From assembly GCA_039619475.1 (NCBI GenBank), contig CM077115.1, positions 300,577,756 to 300,641,755 on the forward strand: a DNA stretch of 64,000 nt. Reading direction: 5' to 3'. Within the stretch, counting starts at the first letter, position 1. Every line of letters begins with the position of its first letter. The position numbers and the translations under genes are program-made. Origin of the DNA: Icerya purchasi (lineage: Eukaryota; Arthropoda; Insecta; Hemiptera; Monophlebidae). Positions 1-10,923 of the stretch are shown in pieces. The notes beneath the pieces were generated by a model, which was given only the letters and a program-made list of their open reading frames with translations, ran no database searches and was not told the origin of the DNA.

Positions 1-1430
1 ACGTCCCCTCTCGATGGTCTAGTATCTTTTATGGAATATACTGCTTCCGCTTAGAACTTCGACAAACTTTATCCTTTTCTATTTGCGTAAAATTATTCCT
101 CTTATTTCTTAACACCCGCTTTTAGTATTAACGAATTGAAATTTGTCCCAATAATTCTTCTAGTCTTACTTCGCGTATCGGTGGTGTAGCCCTTCCTTGC
201 TATTAAACACCTATCGAAACAATCTCTCGAGTCTCTTCTTCATCTATTTAATTCTCTTCCGTCTAAGTCCTTATTATTCCTATTCCCAAGAAAAACTCTT
301 TACGTCGTTGTTTGACATCCTGCTTAAAGGTATATGCTGAACAAATGTCTTGTTTAGTAGCTGGAATATAATAACATTTTTCCTCGTAATATGTCTAAAT
401 TTCATCCAGGCATTGATTTGTCGATTGTACTTTTTTGTTTCTCATATACAGTATACAAATCTATCACCTAAAAACATTACACCTTGGCTTCTTCTATCGA
501 CTCTGAGAGATACAGTGATAACAATTAATCATCCGGTCAAATTAATTTCTCTAATACTTAATGATGATTCGCACTATCTTCATTTTCTTTCCGTTACTTA
601 CAAGAAATGTCTTTAGTGACTTTCACCAAGTTCTTCTCTTAGTCCTACTCTGTTCAAAATCGAAACCAGCTTTGTGTCATCTTTTTCCACAAATTACCTT
701 TTTTTTTATTTTTTACCGATTATGTTCCGGATTTTTTCCTCCTCTCATGACACTGTAGTAAACAATGAAATGCTTAATAGCATTCGATTTCCGTTATTCA
801 TCTTCCTAATTCTCTTTTTAAACCATCTTATGCGGTTATTAATTTACGCCTTTGTAACCCCCCCCCCCCCCCATTAGTCAACCTATCTTTACATCGTGGT
901 ACATATCTCTCGTATTAATTGCTTCCGTCATCTCGGTAACAGTCGTTTAACCGTTTTCGAACACTCCTGTTTCGACATTAAAACACTAAATTTGTTAAAA
1001 TTCTCATCACCAACCAAACAGGAAGACGATCCTTATCATTCTCCTTGCATAAGTTCATTATTCGCTTTAAATTTAATTACAGTTCTTTCATCTATGATTA
1101 TGCCTTCAGATCCCCTGGTCTTTGTAGATTGAATATAATGAAAAATTCTTGCCTACGTCTTTGTCGTAGTGCTCTTTAATCTTCTCTAATTCCAGCATTC
1201 TTCACTGAATCCGAAGGGGTTTCAATTCGATGATCTTGTTTAGGCCATTATTTCGCTTCCAAAGTTTAATTCGTGACTCATATTTTTTTATGTTTTCATC
1301 GCTAGAAACTGGCACTTTGCTCCCAACAAAACACCTTCTTCAGCCTTTCATCACTTTTTGTCTTTACTCCATTTTCCTTTTATACATTCTCTCGTAATAA
1401 TCCGTCACAGTCATCTCAATACACCGAATG
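1..1430 (+). pseudogene. Degenerate I-like LINE, reverse transcriptase region, cut by window start
   Basis: No long ORF survives, but three-frame translation follows the reverse transcriptase of the same LINE family seen at 14523-16449 and 21262-23052. About 120-330 gives FSINELKF and later IPIPKKN, which resemble the RT N-terminal blocks. About 562-650 gives MIRTIFIFFPLLTRNVFSD, which lines up with the block before RT motif B in the 14523 copy (MIIRTLHFSSPEPLAPRNVF). About 925-960 gives HLGNSRLT, matching YLGVYLNSRLT, and 1230-1330 matches the region after it (SYFFMF...ETGTLLPTK). Stops and frameshifts are scattered throughout and a run of 15 C lies at 858-872, so this is an old dead copy. 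The 5' part lies outside the window; the 3' end is unclear near 1430. The RNase H domain is not visible. Confidence 0.65.
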
Positions 1431-1469
1431 TATAATTTCAATACCTCAACAAAATACACAAAACTGAAA

Positions 1470-2852
1470 TTATCGTAAATGACGGTAAAAGGCACAGTGT
1501 CAACTGGAGTTACGATGAAAACGACATGAATGCAGAATTTGTGAGGAACTGAATGGAAAGTAATAGTTTACGTTTAATTTTTGATGCAAAATTTCCATCC
1601 TTTTTTAACAGTGTAATATGGGAAAGTTTCATCCAGGCAACATATTCGTTACAAATAATATCGCTCATAGGTGCATTAAGAAAATCTCAAATCCAATACT
1701 GCAAACTCAGCACTGACCTGCGTTACAATTTAAAAAAAAGTGAACTCGTTTTACAGGATAACCGTGACCAAAACATAGCGTCAATAGTGGACGAATAAGA
1801 GACTTACGTTAAAGATGGTTATCAAACGTATTCCGCAAGATGTATTTCGGAAGTTATACACATACTCATGATGACCAAACACCGCTCAGAATAATACAAA
1901 AATTACGTCCGGAAATTTAACGAAGATCCATTTAGTGATGAAACTGTAAAAGGGACTCGAGAAAAAACAGAAGAGATTGCTGTAGTAATGATTGGCAGGA
2001 ATTGGTCGAAAATTTAGATTTCAGCAAGGACAGAAGGAAAATATCGCAGTTGTTGAAGAAATTAAACGGGGAAGACATTGCACGCAAACGAATAGCAAAT
2101 GTCACTGCTAACCGGGCCAGCACCAGTTGCTGCTCAATAGTAAAACAGACCGTAAAGTAAAACCGTTAAAAAGCGAAACTCGAGGAATTGTAAGATGGCT
2201 GCCTCAGAAATAAATCATCTTCAGCAACCAATTACACAGAATTCGCGATTAGTAATACAATCAAAAAAGCTAAAAACCGGAAGTCACCGAGCGCCGATGG
2301 CATATTAGTGGAAGAAATAAAAAAACTTTGGAAGAGAAGCAAGAACGTGGATTCAACAAAAATGTTCAATGGCTATAATAACAGAACAATTATACGCAAG
2401 TCTTGGAAGTCATCGCATTATTAAATCTGGAAAAAAAAAAGCCAACGACCAATATCGCTTTTATGTCACCCGTGTAAAATCTTCGAAAATAATTGACTTA
2501 GAAACCATACTGGCACGATTTAGTGATCAGAAAAATCTGAACGACCCAAGCGCTGCACTTAATACGATACATAGAAAACGGATTTGAGAAAGGTAAAAAA
2601 ATCACAGGATTAGACTTCCTAAATTTCACTGCAGCTTTCGATGCCGTTTCCCATAGAATACTTACTAAAGAGGTCTATGAAACAATAAAATACTTAAAGT
2701 GTACCCAGATAATCTCAATGTTGCTGAAAGATAGATTTCACGTATCATTAAACGGGAAAAACAGCGCACGAAGGGGGAAAAAAAAAGACGAATCGCTACA
2801 AGGAAATGTCTCAGCTCCAACTTAATATTTATAGCAACGATCAGCGAATAGG
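1470..2852 (+). pseudogene. LINE 'A' 5' part: endonuclease end and reverse transcriptase N-terminal half, broken
   Basis: Frames joined across stops follow a widespread insect non-LTR ORF2. At 1480-1800 is the end of the endonuclease and the linker (NWSYDENDM, IESNSLRLIFDAK-like, then FNS). At 1890-2090 comes YKNYVRKFNEDPFSDETVK, then WQELVENLDFSKD and LLKKLNGED. At 2265-2320 the RT block is KNRKSPSADGILVEEIKKL, then PISLLCHPCKIFE at 2450-2500 and an RT motif A-like FTAAFDAVSH at about 2620-2655, where the first catalytic Asp is no longer obvious. The copy runs to NIYSNDQRI at 2826-2852, where another LINE is inserted; the sequence resumes at 3970. Many stops and frameshifts make it non-functional. 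Clade is uncertain (Jockey/CR1-like group). Confidence 0.7.
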
Positions 2853-3969
2853 AACTAGAGAGGCATGATGGCACTACAAGTAACTCTTTACAGAAAACTA
2901 GGGAAATGAATAAAAACGTTTTCATCTGTTTCATTGATTATGAAAAGACGTTTGATAACGTTCGGCAGGACAAGTTGATGAAAGTTCTGAAGGACGTACA
3001 CTTAGATAGCAATGATTTGATAATATTAAGAAATTTATACTAGAATCAAAAAGCAGAAATGAACATATAGTAAACATTTCGATATTAAGCGTGGAGTACG
3101 ACAGGGATGCATACTATCACCGCTATTGTTTAACCTATACGCAGAACAAGTAGTCAAACGAGCAATAGCAGATCGACCATATGGAGTCAAAATTAATGGC
3201 AGAATTATCAACAATATTCGATATGCAGATGACGCGGACATCTTAAGCCATCATGGCCTTCAACGTTTACTTCAGGAATTTGATAGCATCGGGAAATCTT
3301 ACGGTTTACATATAAATACTAATAAAACTAAATGGATGATCGTTGGTAAACAACAATCTATAGGTCCTTACCATTGCCATAAAAAACGAAAACATTGAAA
3401 AGGTTAGTAGATACAAATATCTCGGTTGTTATATCACGGACAATTTAGACACTTAGATACTGAAGTCAAAGCGATGTGTAACTATGCTAAAACGGAATTT
3501 CAAATATTATTAGATGTTATATTTACTCCATTTTGTTGTACGGCGTGGAAGCATCGGCATTAAACACGAAACAAAGTGGCTTCGCCGGAGAATGTTGAAG
3601 ATACCCTGGATGGCCAAAGTTTCAAATAAAAATGTTCCGAAAAGTGCTAGAACAGAACATATGCTAAAGGACTGGATTACAAAGAGAAAAGTAGCGTACT
3701 TCGGCCATATCATAAGAGACAATAATTATAAAATCCTTTAAATGATACCACAAGGACAGATAGAAGGGAAGAAAAGTCCTGGAAGAAGAAGAACAGATTG
3801 ACTGCAAAACATTAAAAGCTGAACCAACACGTCTTCCCTGCAACAGACGCAAGACAGCATAAAATTCCATGGCAGACTAGTGATCGCCTACACTCACTAA
3901 CGAGTATGGCACCATGAAGATGAAGATGAAGATGAAGAAGAAGAAGAAGAAGAAGAAGAAGAAGAAGGC
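2853..3969 (+). mobile_element. RTE/BovB-like LINE, 5' truncated, nested inside LINE A, with GAA-rich 3' tail
   Basis: Translation begins inside RT: FICFIDYEKTFDNVRQDKL at 2918-2975 is RT motif A with its Asp (F-I-D-Y). About 3078-3125 gives the motif B block RGVRQGCILSPLLFNLY (one frame change), and 3213-3236 gives the catalytic IRYADDADI. The C-terminal block around 3575-3790 contains RRMLKIPW, KRKVAYFGHIIR and QIEGKKSPGRRR, the usual ending of this insect RTE-like group. The element ends in a GAT/GAA microsatellite. It interrupts LINE A, and the flanks 2842-2852 and 3970-3980 match at 9 of 11 bases (cagcgaatagg and cagagaatcgg), which I read as a decayed target-site duplication. Frameshifts and stops make it a dead copy. 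The endonuclease domain is missing through 5' truncation. Confidence 0.8.
3912..3967 (+). repeat. GAT/GAA microsatellite forming the LINE 3' tail
   Basis: Four GAT-containing units followed by about ten GAA units. It sits exactly at the 3' end of the RTE-like LINE; RTE/BovB elements commonly end in short simple repeats rather than poly(A). Confidence 0.85.
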
Positions 3970-4335
3970 CAGAGAATCGGGGGAAGTATATTAAGCATTT
4001 TATATATGCCAATGGCCATACGGTAGTAGCTCAACATGAGACATACGAAGAAGTTGAGAACAGATTAAACAAAGCACAAGCTTGGACATGTACTACCTGT
4101 TAATCAGCTAAAACCAAACTCAGCTAAGACAGAAACAACCGCCTTCTACCTCACAAGTCAGAGAGAGCAAATCAGCAATTACAACTTGAACGGAACGGAA
4201 CTAAATTACAACACACCGCTAACCCCAAGTATTATATGGGGGAACAGTTTGAACAATGTTCAAATAATAACCGTCAGTTCAGAAAACCGCGTTATACGTT
4301 GCAGGTAGTACATATTAGAGTATGATCGATCTGTC
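3970..4335 (+). pseudogene. LINE 'A' 3' part: RT palm and thumb, resumed after the nested element
   Basis: The frame resumes with YIKHFIYANGHTVVAQHETY, which is the RT motif C block where the usual YADD has become YANG, followed by EEVENRLNKAQ. After one frame change come RANQQLQLERNGTKLQH and PKYYMG (canonical PKYLGVTLD). The upstream half of the same protein stops at NDQRI at 2852, so removing 2853-3969 restores collinearity. The C-terminal part that should follow cannot be traced beyond about 4335. The catalytic box is mutated and stops occur, so this is a relic. Confidence 0.72.
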
Positions 4336-7300
4336 CTTAACGTATCGGTAAAAGTCTCACGAAGGGATATAAGTAAAGCAAAACAAGTTTCATATAATTG
4401 ATCAGGGGCCGGAAATTATAAAGCTAATAAACCCAGAGGGTAGGGGAACTAGTTCTATTCTTACAACGTCATTATTTTGCAGGATTTCAAAAATGGTACG
4501 TCGGACACGAGTTAGTACGCAACTGATTTGCATATACCACGTATGCATTATGTTTGAAGAATCTGTCTGAGCTAAACAATGTCTGTAAAATTGGCCGTTT
4601 AAATTTCATTTTTTACGCGCCAGTTTGGAAAAATGTTGATAAAACTTCCACGATACTCCTGTATCCTACCGCCGATAAGAGACTGACTCCGGTTGCATTT
4701 TTTGACTACTCATGGACATGTAGGTATGTTCGGCAACACATTTCCAATGTGCTTTTTCTTCTCTTTTTTCCCTCTTTGATTTATGCATATTTTACATACG
4801 TCGTACAAGAATGTAGAAGAAAATCCGGCATTTAAAAGAAAACCACCGCAGATCATGTATAATCCTTAGACGGGTTCACCGTATTTTCTCCTTAGGGAAT
4901 CTCGTCGATAATGTTCATATAAAAAGAAAGAAAGAAAACGAATGACAATTCGTGTAATTATCGGTCGAATTGGAAATTAAAGAGGCCTGTCTCCGTCATT
5001 TCTGATTAGTTGCCAGCGTGGAGGTACAAAAAAAAAAAAAAAAAAAAAATCAAGCTACATTTAGATGAATCGATGGCTATTTGTGTAGAGACAAATATTA
5101 AGTTATAAAAAGATACAAATAAATGGATTGTTTGCCGAACTGATGTAGGAAATAAATGGAATAAATTTTTAAATTATCACAAACAAAACACAGAACGACC
5201 CCACCTTGTTTATAAAACCACTAAAATATCGACTGAACTCAAATTTATGTAAATACATTTACGTCTTTCGTAACAAAAGGCTATTTTTGAAAGTCGGTTT
5301 CTTTCATCGTCTCCGATACAATTACTGTCGCACGTTATCTACGTATACGAAATCACTATAAACTTGAACAATACATAATTCTACGAATGCGTGAGTTATT
5401 TTTATTTCCGTTACATAAAATAAATAAAAAAACCTTATCAAACACGGGCGATCATTTTATCGAGAAATTGAAAGTTTTGGAGCATTCATTCAAAAATCGA
5501 TCAAATTTGTTTACGTTGTTATCTACATGAAAAATTGTTTTTAGGAGAATATTTAATCAAATGTTTGTTCCGTAGAAAATAATATTTTTAAATAAATTCT
5601 GACATTTCGTATAAATTAGCTATCCTAGATTTTCTGTTCTTAATACGTTTTGCATCGAAACTTATTTTATTAATTTTAGCACTAGAGGAGAGATTTGTTG
5701 ATTCCGAGAAGTCTTTACACTGTCAGGTAGAATAGCTTTATACTACAGACATAGAGCCCAGCGCATGTACATTCGTTGTTTTATACTTTACATTGCACTA
5801 TGATGTCGATTTTTTACAGTTAGATATATTGAAACGAGTTTACTTAAAGAACTAAAAACTCGAAACCTTCCGCCTCGTATCATTTTGCAATTAAAATTAT
5901 CTGGCAGCGCTATTACTTACCAAAGGAATAATAACGTTACAGAAGTTTAAGCGGCGACGGTCTATATAGATAAGACTTTGGAGTTTATAACAATCTCACT
6001 TGATGTAGATAATAAAAGATACCTGGTTTGCAGCGAAAACCAAAGTGCACTGTCAGCGATATCATTACAATTAGCTATGGTATATGAAATAAGAAATAAA
6101 TGTCTTGAGAGATAATTAATAAAGGAATGAATTTCAAATTCTGTTGGGTTCCGCATCACTGTGGAATAGAAATGATAGCTGCTTCCGGAGGCGCTTTTGT
6201 ATAATTTCATTCCTTCTACTGATTTGTTTCGGAAAGCTAGAAGAGATGATCGACAAAATTGGATTCATATAAAGAATAACTGAAACCTAGGCAGATACCG
6301 TAATAACTAATTCTATTCCGGCTAGACGGTGGTATCATCACGCGCCGCTAACTATCCCCGAGAGGCTTCTTATAATAGGAAACTTGTTACCTTCGTATCG
6401 GACACTATACGAATTTCACAAAATTTCCAAAATCAAACGTCCAATCTGATTTGCAGTGGTCATGGATATGATTAGAGGCACTCTCGGGAGGGCATTTGTT
6501 ATCTTGTTGTAAATTATATGACAAACGCAGAGATATAGTTATCAGGAACTTTATTCCTTTTTGGTTTTTCCTTCTTATAATATTCAGTATTCGCTTTGTT
6601 GTGAGGACCAGGCTTTGGTTGTCTTATTACAGGTAGTCGATTATAAAACATTGCGATTTTTAGATGTTAGCAGTTTAGTTGCTTTTTTAAAAATAAGGTT
6701 AGTTTCAGTTTAGAGTTCATCTGTTTTGAAAGTGGCCATAATAACACATGATGGTATGCATGTTTGCTGTTGCCCCCGCCCACCCACCACGGGTGAACAT
6801 TAAGTGATCATTTCGGTACTAATTTTTACCACTAATTGCTGAACTCAAGTCTTCGACTATACAGTAGTCCGATGGTTGTAGCAACTACCGCGACAAACTC
6901 AGATATACACGTGTACATTATTATAATAGTCACGCCACTCTTGCCGACAAGAAAATCGGTATAACTGAATTCGTAACAGTTTTATAAAACGTTTATTTAA
7001 CATTTCGAAGAATGACATGGTCAACCCTGAAACTGACCGCGCTATAAAGAATTACAGAAAATTATTACCGGAGAATGCCGGGGGTTTTCTTGGTCAAATT
7101 TGAAAGAGCGCGTTTTAATAAATGCATACATTTATATAATTTTACATTACACGTACTGAGTGTAATTTGAAGCAAAATGCAAATATAACTCTAATTTTAA
7201 CGTATAATATATACTACTTAGAAAAGGGCAGGTTTCTATCGAGCTTGTTCTAATCACATACTTTGTGTGGGTTTCTATCGAGCTTGTTCTGATCACATAC

Positions 7301-7590
7301 TTTGTGTGGGTTTATTCGTATTATTAATTTTTAGTTGATCATCTCTATGCCCAAAAACGTTTCTAATTACTATATAATATGCCGTTTACACATTTAAATT
7401 CGTTCCATTTGTATTTTGTTCAAAATTACTACATTTATATTTAACAATAACAACAGTTACGTTAAATTATTCTATTACTAAAAATGCGTTACATAATTAA
7501 CGATTTTCGCGTGAACCACTTTTTATACGTAAATTTATAAAGACGTTTCGAGTCCCATACTGCCAGCATGGCTACGACTGTGGAAACAAT
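4336..7590. other. Non-coding stretch, no gene seen
   Basis: AT-rich sequence without recognisable coding homology. A run of 22 A at 5028-5049 may be the poly(A) tail of an unrecognised plus-strand retrocopy, but nothing upstream could be identified. A 39-bp tandem duplication lies at 7231-7308 (separate entry). Confidence 0.5.
7231..7308 (+). repeat. 39-bp tandem duplication, two units
   Basis: Units 7231-7269 and 7270-7308 differ at a single base (A at 7252, G at 7291). A third unit begins but breaks off after 5 bases at 7309-7313. The near identity suggests a recent local duplication. Confidence 0.95.
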
Positions 7591-8200
7591 CTTCTTCTTC
7601 TTCTTCTTCAGGTACCTTCTCCTCGAAGGAGGTTGACTATCATATGACGAAACTGTCCTCTATTGCTTAACCTTAAGGCTTCTGAAACTTTCCTGATATT
7701 CAACTATTCCGGTATATTTTTAATCCAGTCCGTTCTTCTTTGTCCTCGGCCCCGTTTCCCTTCAATATTTCCCCTTGTAGGATAATTAGTAATAGAGCTC
7801 ATATTTATTACTTCTAATTAATTATATGTCCTAGGGGTATTACAACTTTCTTCCTTTTACCAAAGCTATCAATTCTCTATCCTTTTTTCATTCTGTGCAA
7901 CACTTCCTTATTGGAAACTCTAATGATATTTTTAATATCCTTCTGTATAGCCACATTCCAAATGCTTGTAATCTGTTTATGGACGCCGCTTTTAGTGTCC
8001 AAGTTTCCACCCGGTACATTAGTACCGCAAGCACATAACATTTAGTTATTCTCCATCTGGCTGTTAGCGGCAGCTCCCTATTACACACCAAATTTCGTAC
8101 TTTCTGTAATGCGTTTCTTGCTGCTTCAATTCGAGTTTTAATAGTGTAGTAGTCAGGGTCCCATTTATCATTAATCCAATATCATAAGTATAATAAGTAA
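7591..8200 (-). mobile_element. RTE-like LINE remnant, C-terminal end with simple-repeat tail
   Basis: On the minus strand, from about 8190 down, translation gives GYWINDKWDPDYYTIKTRI and EAARNALQKVRNLVCNRELP. Next comes TARWRITKCYVLAVLMYRVE and TWTLKA, then FGMWLYRRILKIS. This is the region after the RT palm in the insect RTE-like group also present at 2853 and 44045. After a frameshift near 7900 the ending GPRTKKNGLD and a GAA tract (CTT on the plus strand, 7590-7609) follow. About 570 bases of coding similarity remain. The 5' end is truncated and the frame is broken; no target-site duplication was found. Confidence 0.8.
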
Positions 8201-10820
8201 ACAATATTTGCGCCGATCATCGATGTTCCTCTTAACAGTTTCGGTATATGTGTAATTAAATTAGTTAAGCCCACTCTATACAAGAACTTCCGGATTATAA
8301 AATATAAGGAGTTTTGTTAACTGTTTTTAATTACGACTTTACCGATTTTTTTTGATACACAAAAAGCGTGATTTTTACCATTGATTGGGGACACCATCAA
8401 GACACTGTCTGATTAATCTAACAGACCACCTCCGGATGCGTAATCTTAACCTCGACCTGCATTTCAAACATTAATTGTGTAACATACACTACACCGTTAA
8501 TAGGTGCCGATGTTTTTTCGTCTTTGTTGTTCCTTTCAGGCCGCCTTTCTTTTCTTCTTTATCTCTACATTACATATTTTTCTAAATACACCGATGACTC
8601 AGCGCGAAGAAGAATTTATGCGCGATGATATTTAAGCAGAAGAAGAAAAAGAAATATTCTCGTTTCCATCACGTAATGGCTACTTCAAAAATAGCGAAAA
8701 TATTGTAATCCGAATAGAAAGAAAAAAAAATCAACACATTATAATAACTGAAAAAAAAAAACCTCTCATAAAAACACTGAGACTAGAGTTTCGAATGTTC
8801 ATAGTCACGGTGTATTTTCCTTTTTGCAGAAACATACGGTGTCGAAGAATATTTCACGGCATACGAATATCACAAGCTGTTGCATTGCAAGCGAAATGCG
8901 CAATTGTCCAGGCATCACCAAGCAATCGCGCTCTTCATCGGAAGCAAGTTGAAATAATGACAACGATTCTTGCTGCGAGGCAACTAATTGAACTAACCGC
9001 AACTGACTGCTGGCGGAAAATACATGGCAAATACAGTTTGAGGGTGCCCGCGAAACATGCGGACCAATTATGACAATAAGCGAATTACGAAAATGACATG
9101 AAGTGCTTGCAAGCTTTTGTTACGCAGTCATTTGACGACGACAACGGCTCAAGAGAATAAAAACGGCCCGGTGTTAGATAAATGTAACACGCTCCTTGAA
9201 TCGGGCTGATATCCAGAGTAGCCGTGCCTGTTGGTAGAATGGCATCCGTTTTCTTTCCATTCTTTTTCCTTTTTTTTTTTTTTTTTTTCTTACTTTGTAA
9301 TTCATACTCCGGTACTTCCAATTATTTCGCGTGGAAAGGTCGAGTGGCTCCTACGAAGATGCCATGCAGCTCTTGCTCGATTCCGGAACGGTTCCATTAA
9401 TAACTGAAAAAGCTTACACTTAATGATAACGCGGCAACGGCCCTCTACGGTAGAGCCGAGGAAACAAAGGATTTTTACAAGTAGCGTCAGGACGGCACTT
9501 GGGCGTAATGAAAAAACACGAGCAGAGCGTCACTGCAACGGTCTTAGTTTATCTTTCACTAGCTTAATACCTTTTACGGCTCATTTTGAAATTCTTCGCG
9601 TAAAAAAAGAAAACAAATTCACAAGCAGCCTTTCGCATTATACTTTTCATTTTACGCTGCCATCCGGTGGTCTCGCTGATACAGAAGATAAGCGAGACCG
9701 GGTTAAAACTTATCGATAATGAACCACCGCCGGGATGACCTAAAAAAAGTGAACTGGAACATTTTTCTAATGATTTCGCTACTAAGAACAGCGCGCATAT
9801 AAATCTCTATAGGCTGCGACGTAAACATTCGCAGTTGTATTTACCAATCTGAGAAGCACTTCACAACAACTGCATCACTAAATGGAACCTCTTCTGCGCT
9901 GTTCTGATCACTGATGCACACACACGTATACACGTATATAAATATATATAGATTTATAGAACGGAAAGTTCATTTTATTATCGGAGTTTCGATTTGAACT
10001 TTATATTGAAATGAAATGAACCGCGATAACCGCAGTTTATTTAACCGAGATTACGAAGGAAAACATTACCGTTCACCGGCAGCCATATCAAAAATACATT
10101 CGATAAACTTAATTTCTAGATGAGCATGTCGGATTGCAGGAAAAAATCGACAAAGTCGTATTACTCTTCGATATTTATCGTACGTGTGCACGGTGGCACG
10201 GATTTTTAAAATTTCAGTTCAGTAAGCAATTCGACAGTCGCTTCAAAATCAAAGAATAGGCGGTGATACTGAACGAATACATCGCTGAAATCATTAGAAA
10301 GTTTGAGAAAAGTAGGTTACCCGACGGGACTAACAATAGGAGAAGTCGGATTACGAAAAAGAGAGAGAGAGAGAAAAAAAAGGAAAGAAAACAGTCAGCG
10401 ATGTACAATCCGACTTCTATTTATTTTATTTCAGGTAAATGTTATACCAAACTTGAAGTAATTCTGACACAATCAGTCATTAATCCATATGCACAGAGTT
10501 TCATTTTCCAGCAGACTTTCGCAACTTTAACCGACATTTCATATACTTTTAGAGAAGTTCTACAACATTCTCTATTAGTAGTCAATCGAAATGGTACCAC
10601 CACCTCGGTTTGGAACTTTGACAGTTGCACAAGGTACACACTTCATCAAACGAATTAAACGGGAAGAAGACCACGTTCAAAGAAGAATATTGATTGTAAG
10701 TACACTTCACTACTTGTTCATCGATCGACCATCGCGTCCATCATAGGGCAATTACTTTAATTTCGACAAATTAAAAACTTACTATTCAGCTTCGATAACG
10801 ATAGTCCCCCCCGTCCTTCA
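8201..10820. other. Non-coding stretch, no gene seen
   Basis: Small ORFs here (for example 8795-9073 and 10263-10658) have no recognisable domain and are interrupted or overlapped by low-complexity A/G tracts. A T-run lies at about 9269-9288. Confidence 0.45.
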
Positions 10821-10923
10821 CTGAATTCATCAACGAAACCATTAGAAATACAATGAACAAATACACGTATAATATACGTGTATTTTTTCATTGCATTTCT
10901 AATGGTTTCGTTGATGAATTCAG
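10821..10923. repeat. 103-bp near-perfect palindrome flanked by C-run and G-run
   Basis: The left arm from 10821 (ctgaattcatcaacgaaacc) is the reverse complement of the right arm ending at 10923. The arms are about 51 bases with two mismatches and almost no loop; the centre is cacgtataatatacgtg. A run of 7 C lies 13 bases outside the left arm (10806-10812) and a run of 13 G directly abuts the right arm (10923-10935), so the symmetry partly extends outward. It could be a tiny foldback element or a template-switch product. Confidence 0.9.

Noticed and set aside
10263..10658. 131-codon ORF
   Set aside because: Crosses a GA/A-rich low-complexity tract and no domain was recognised.
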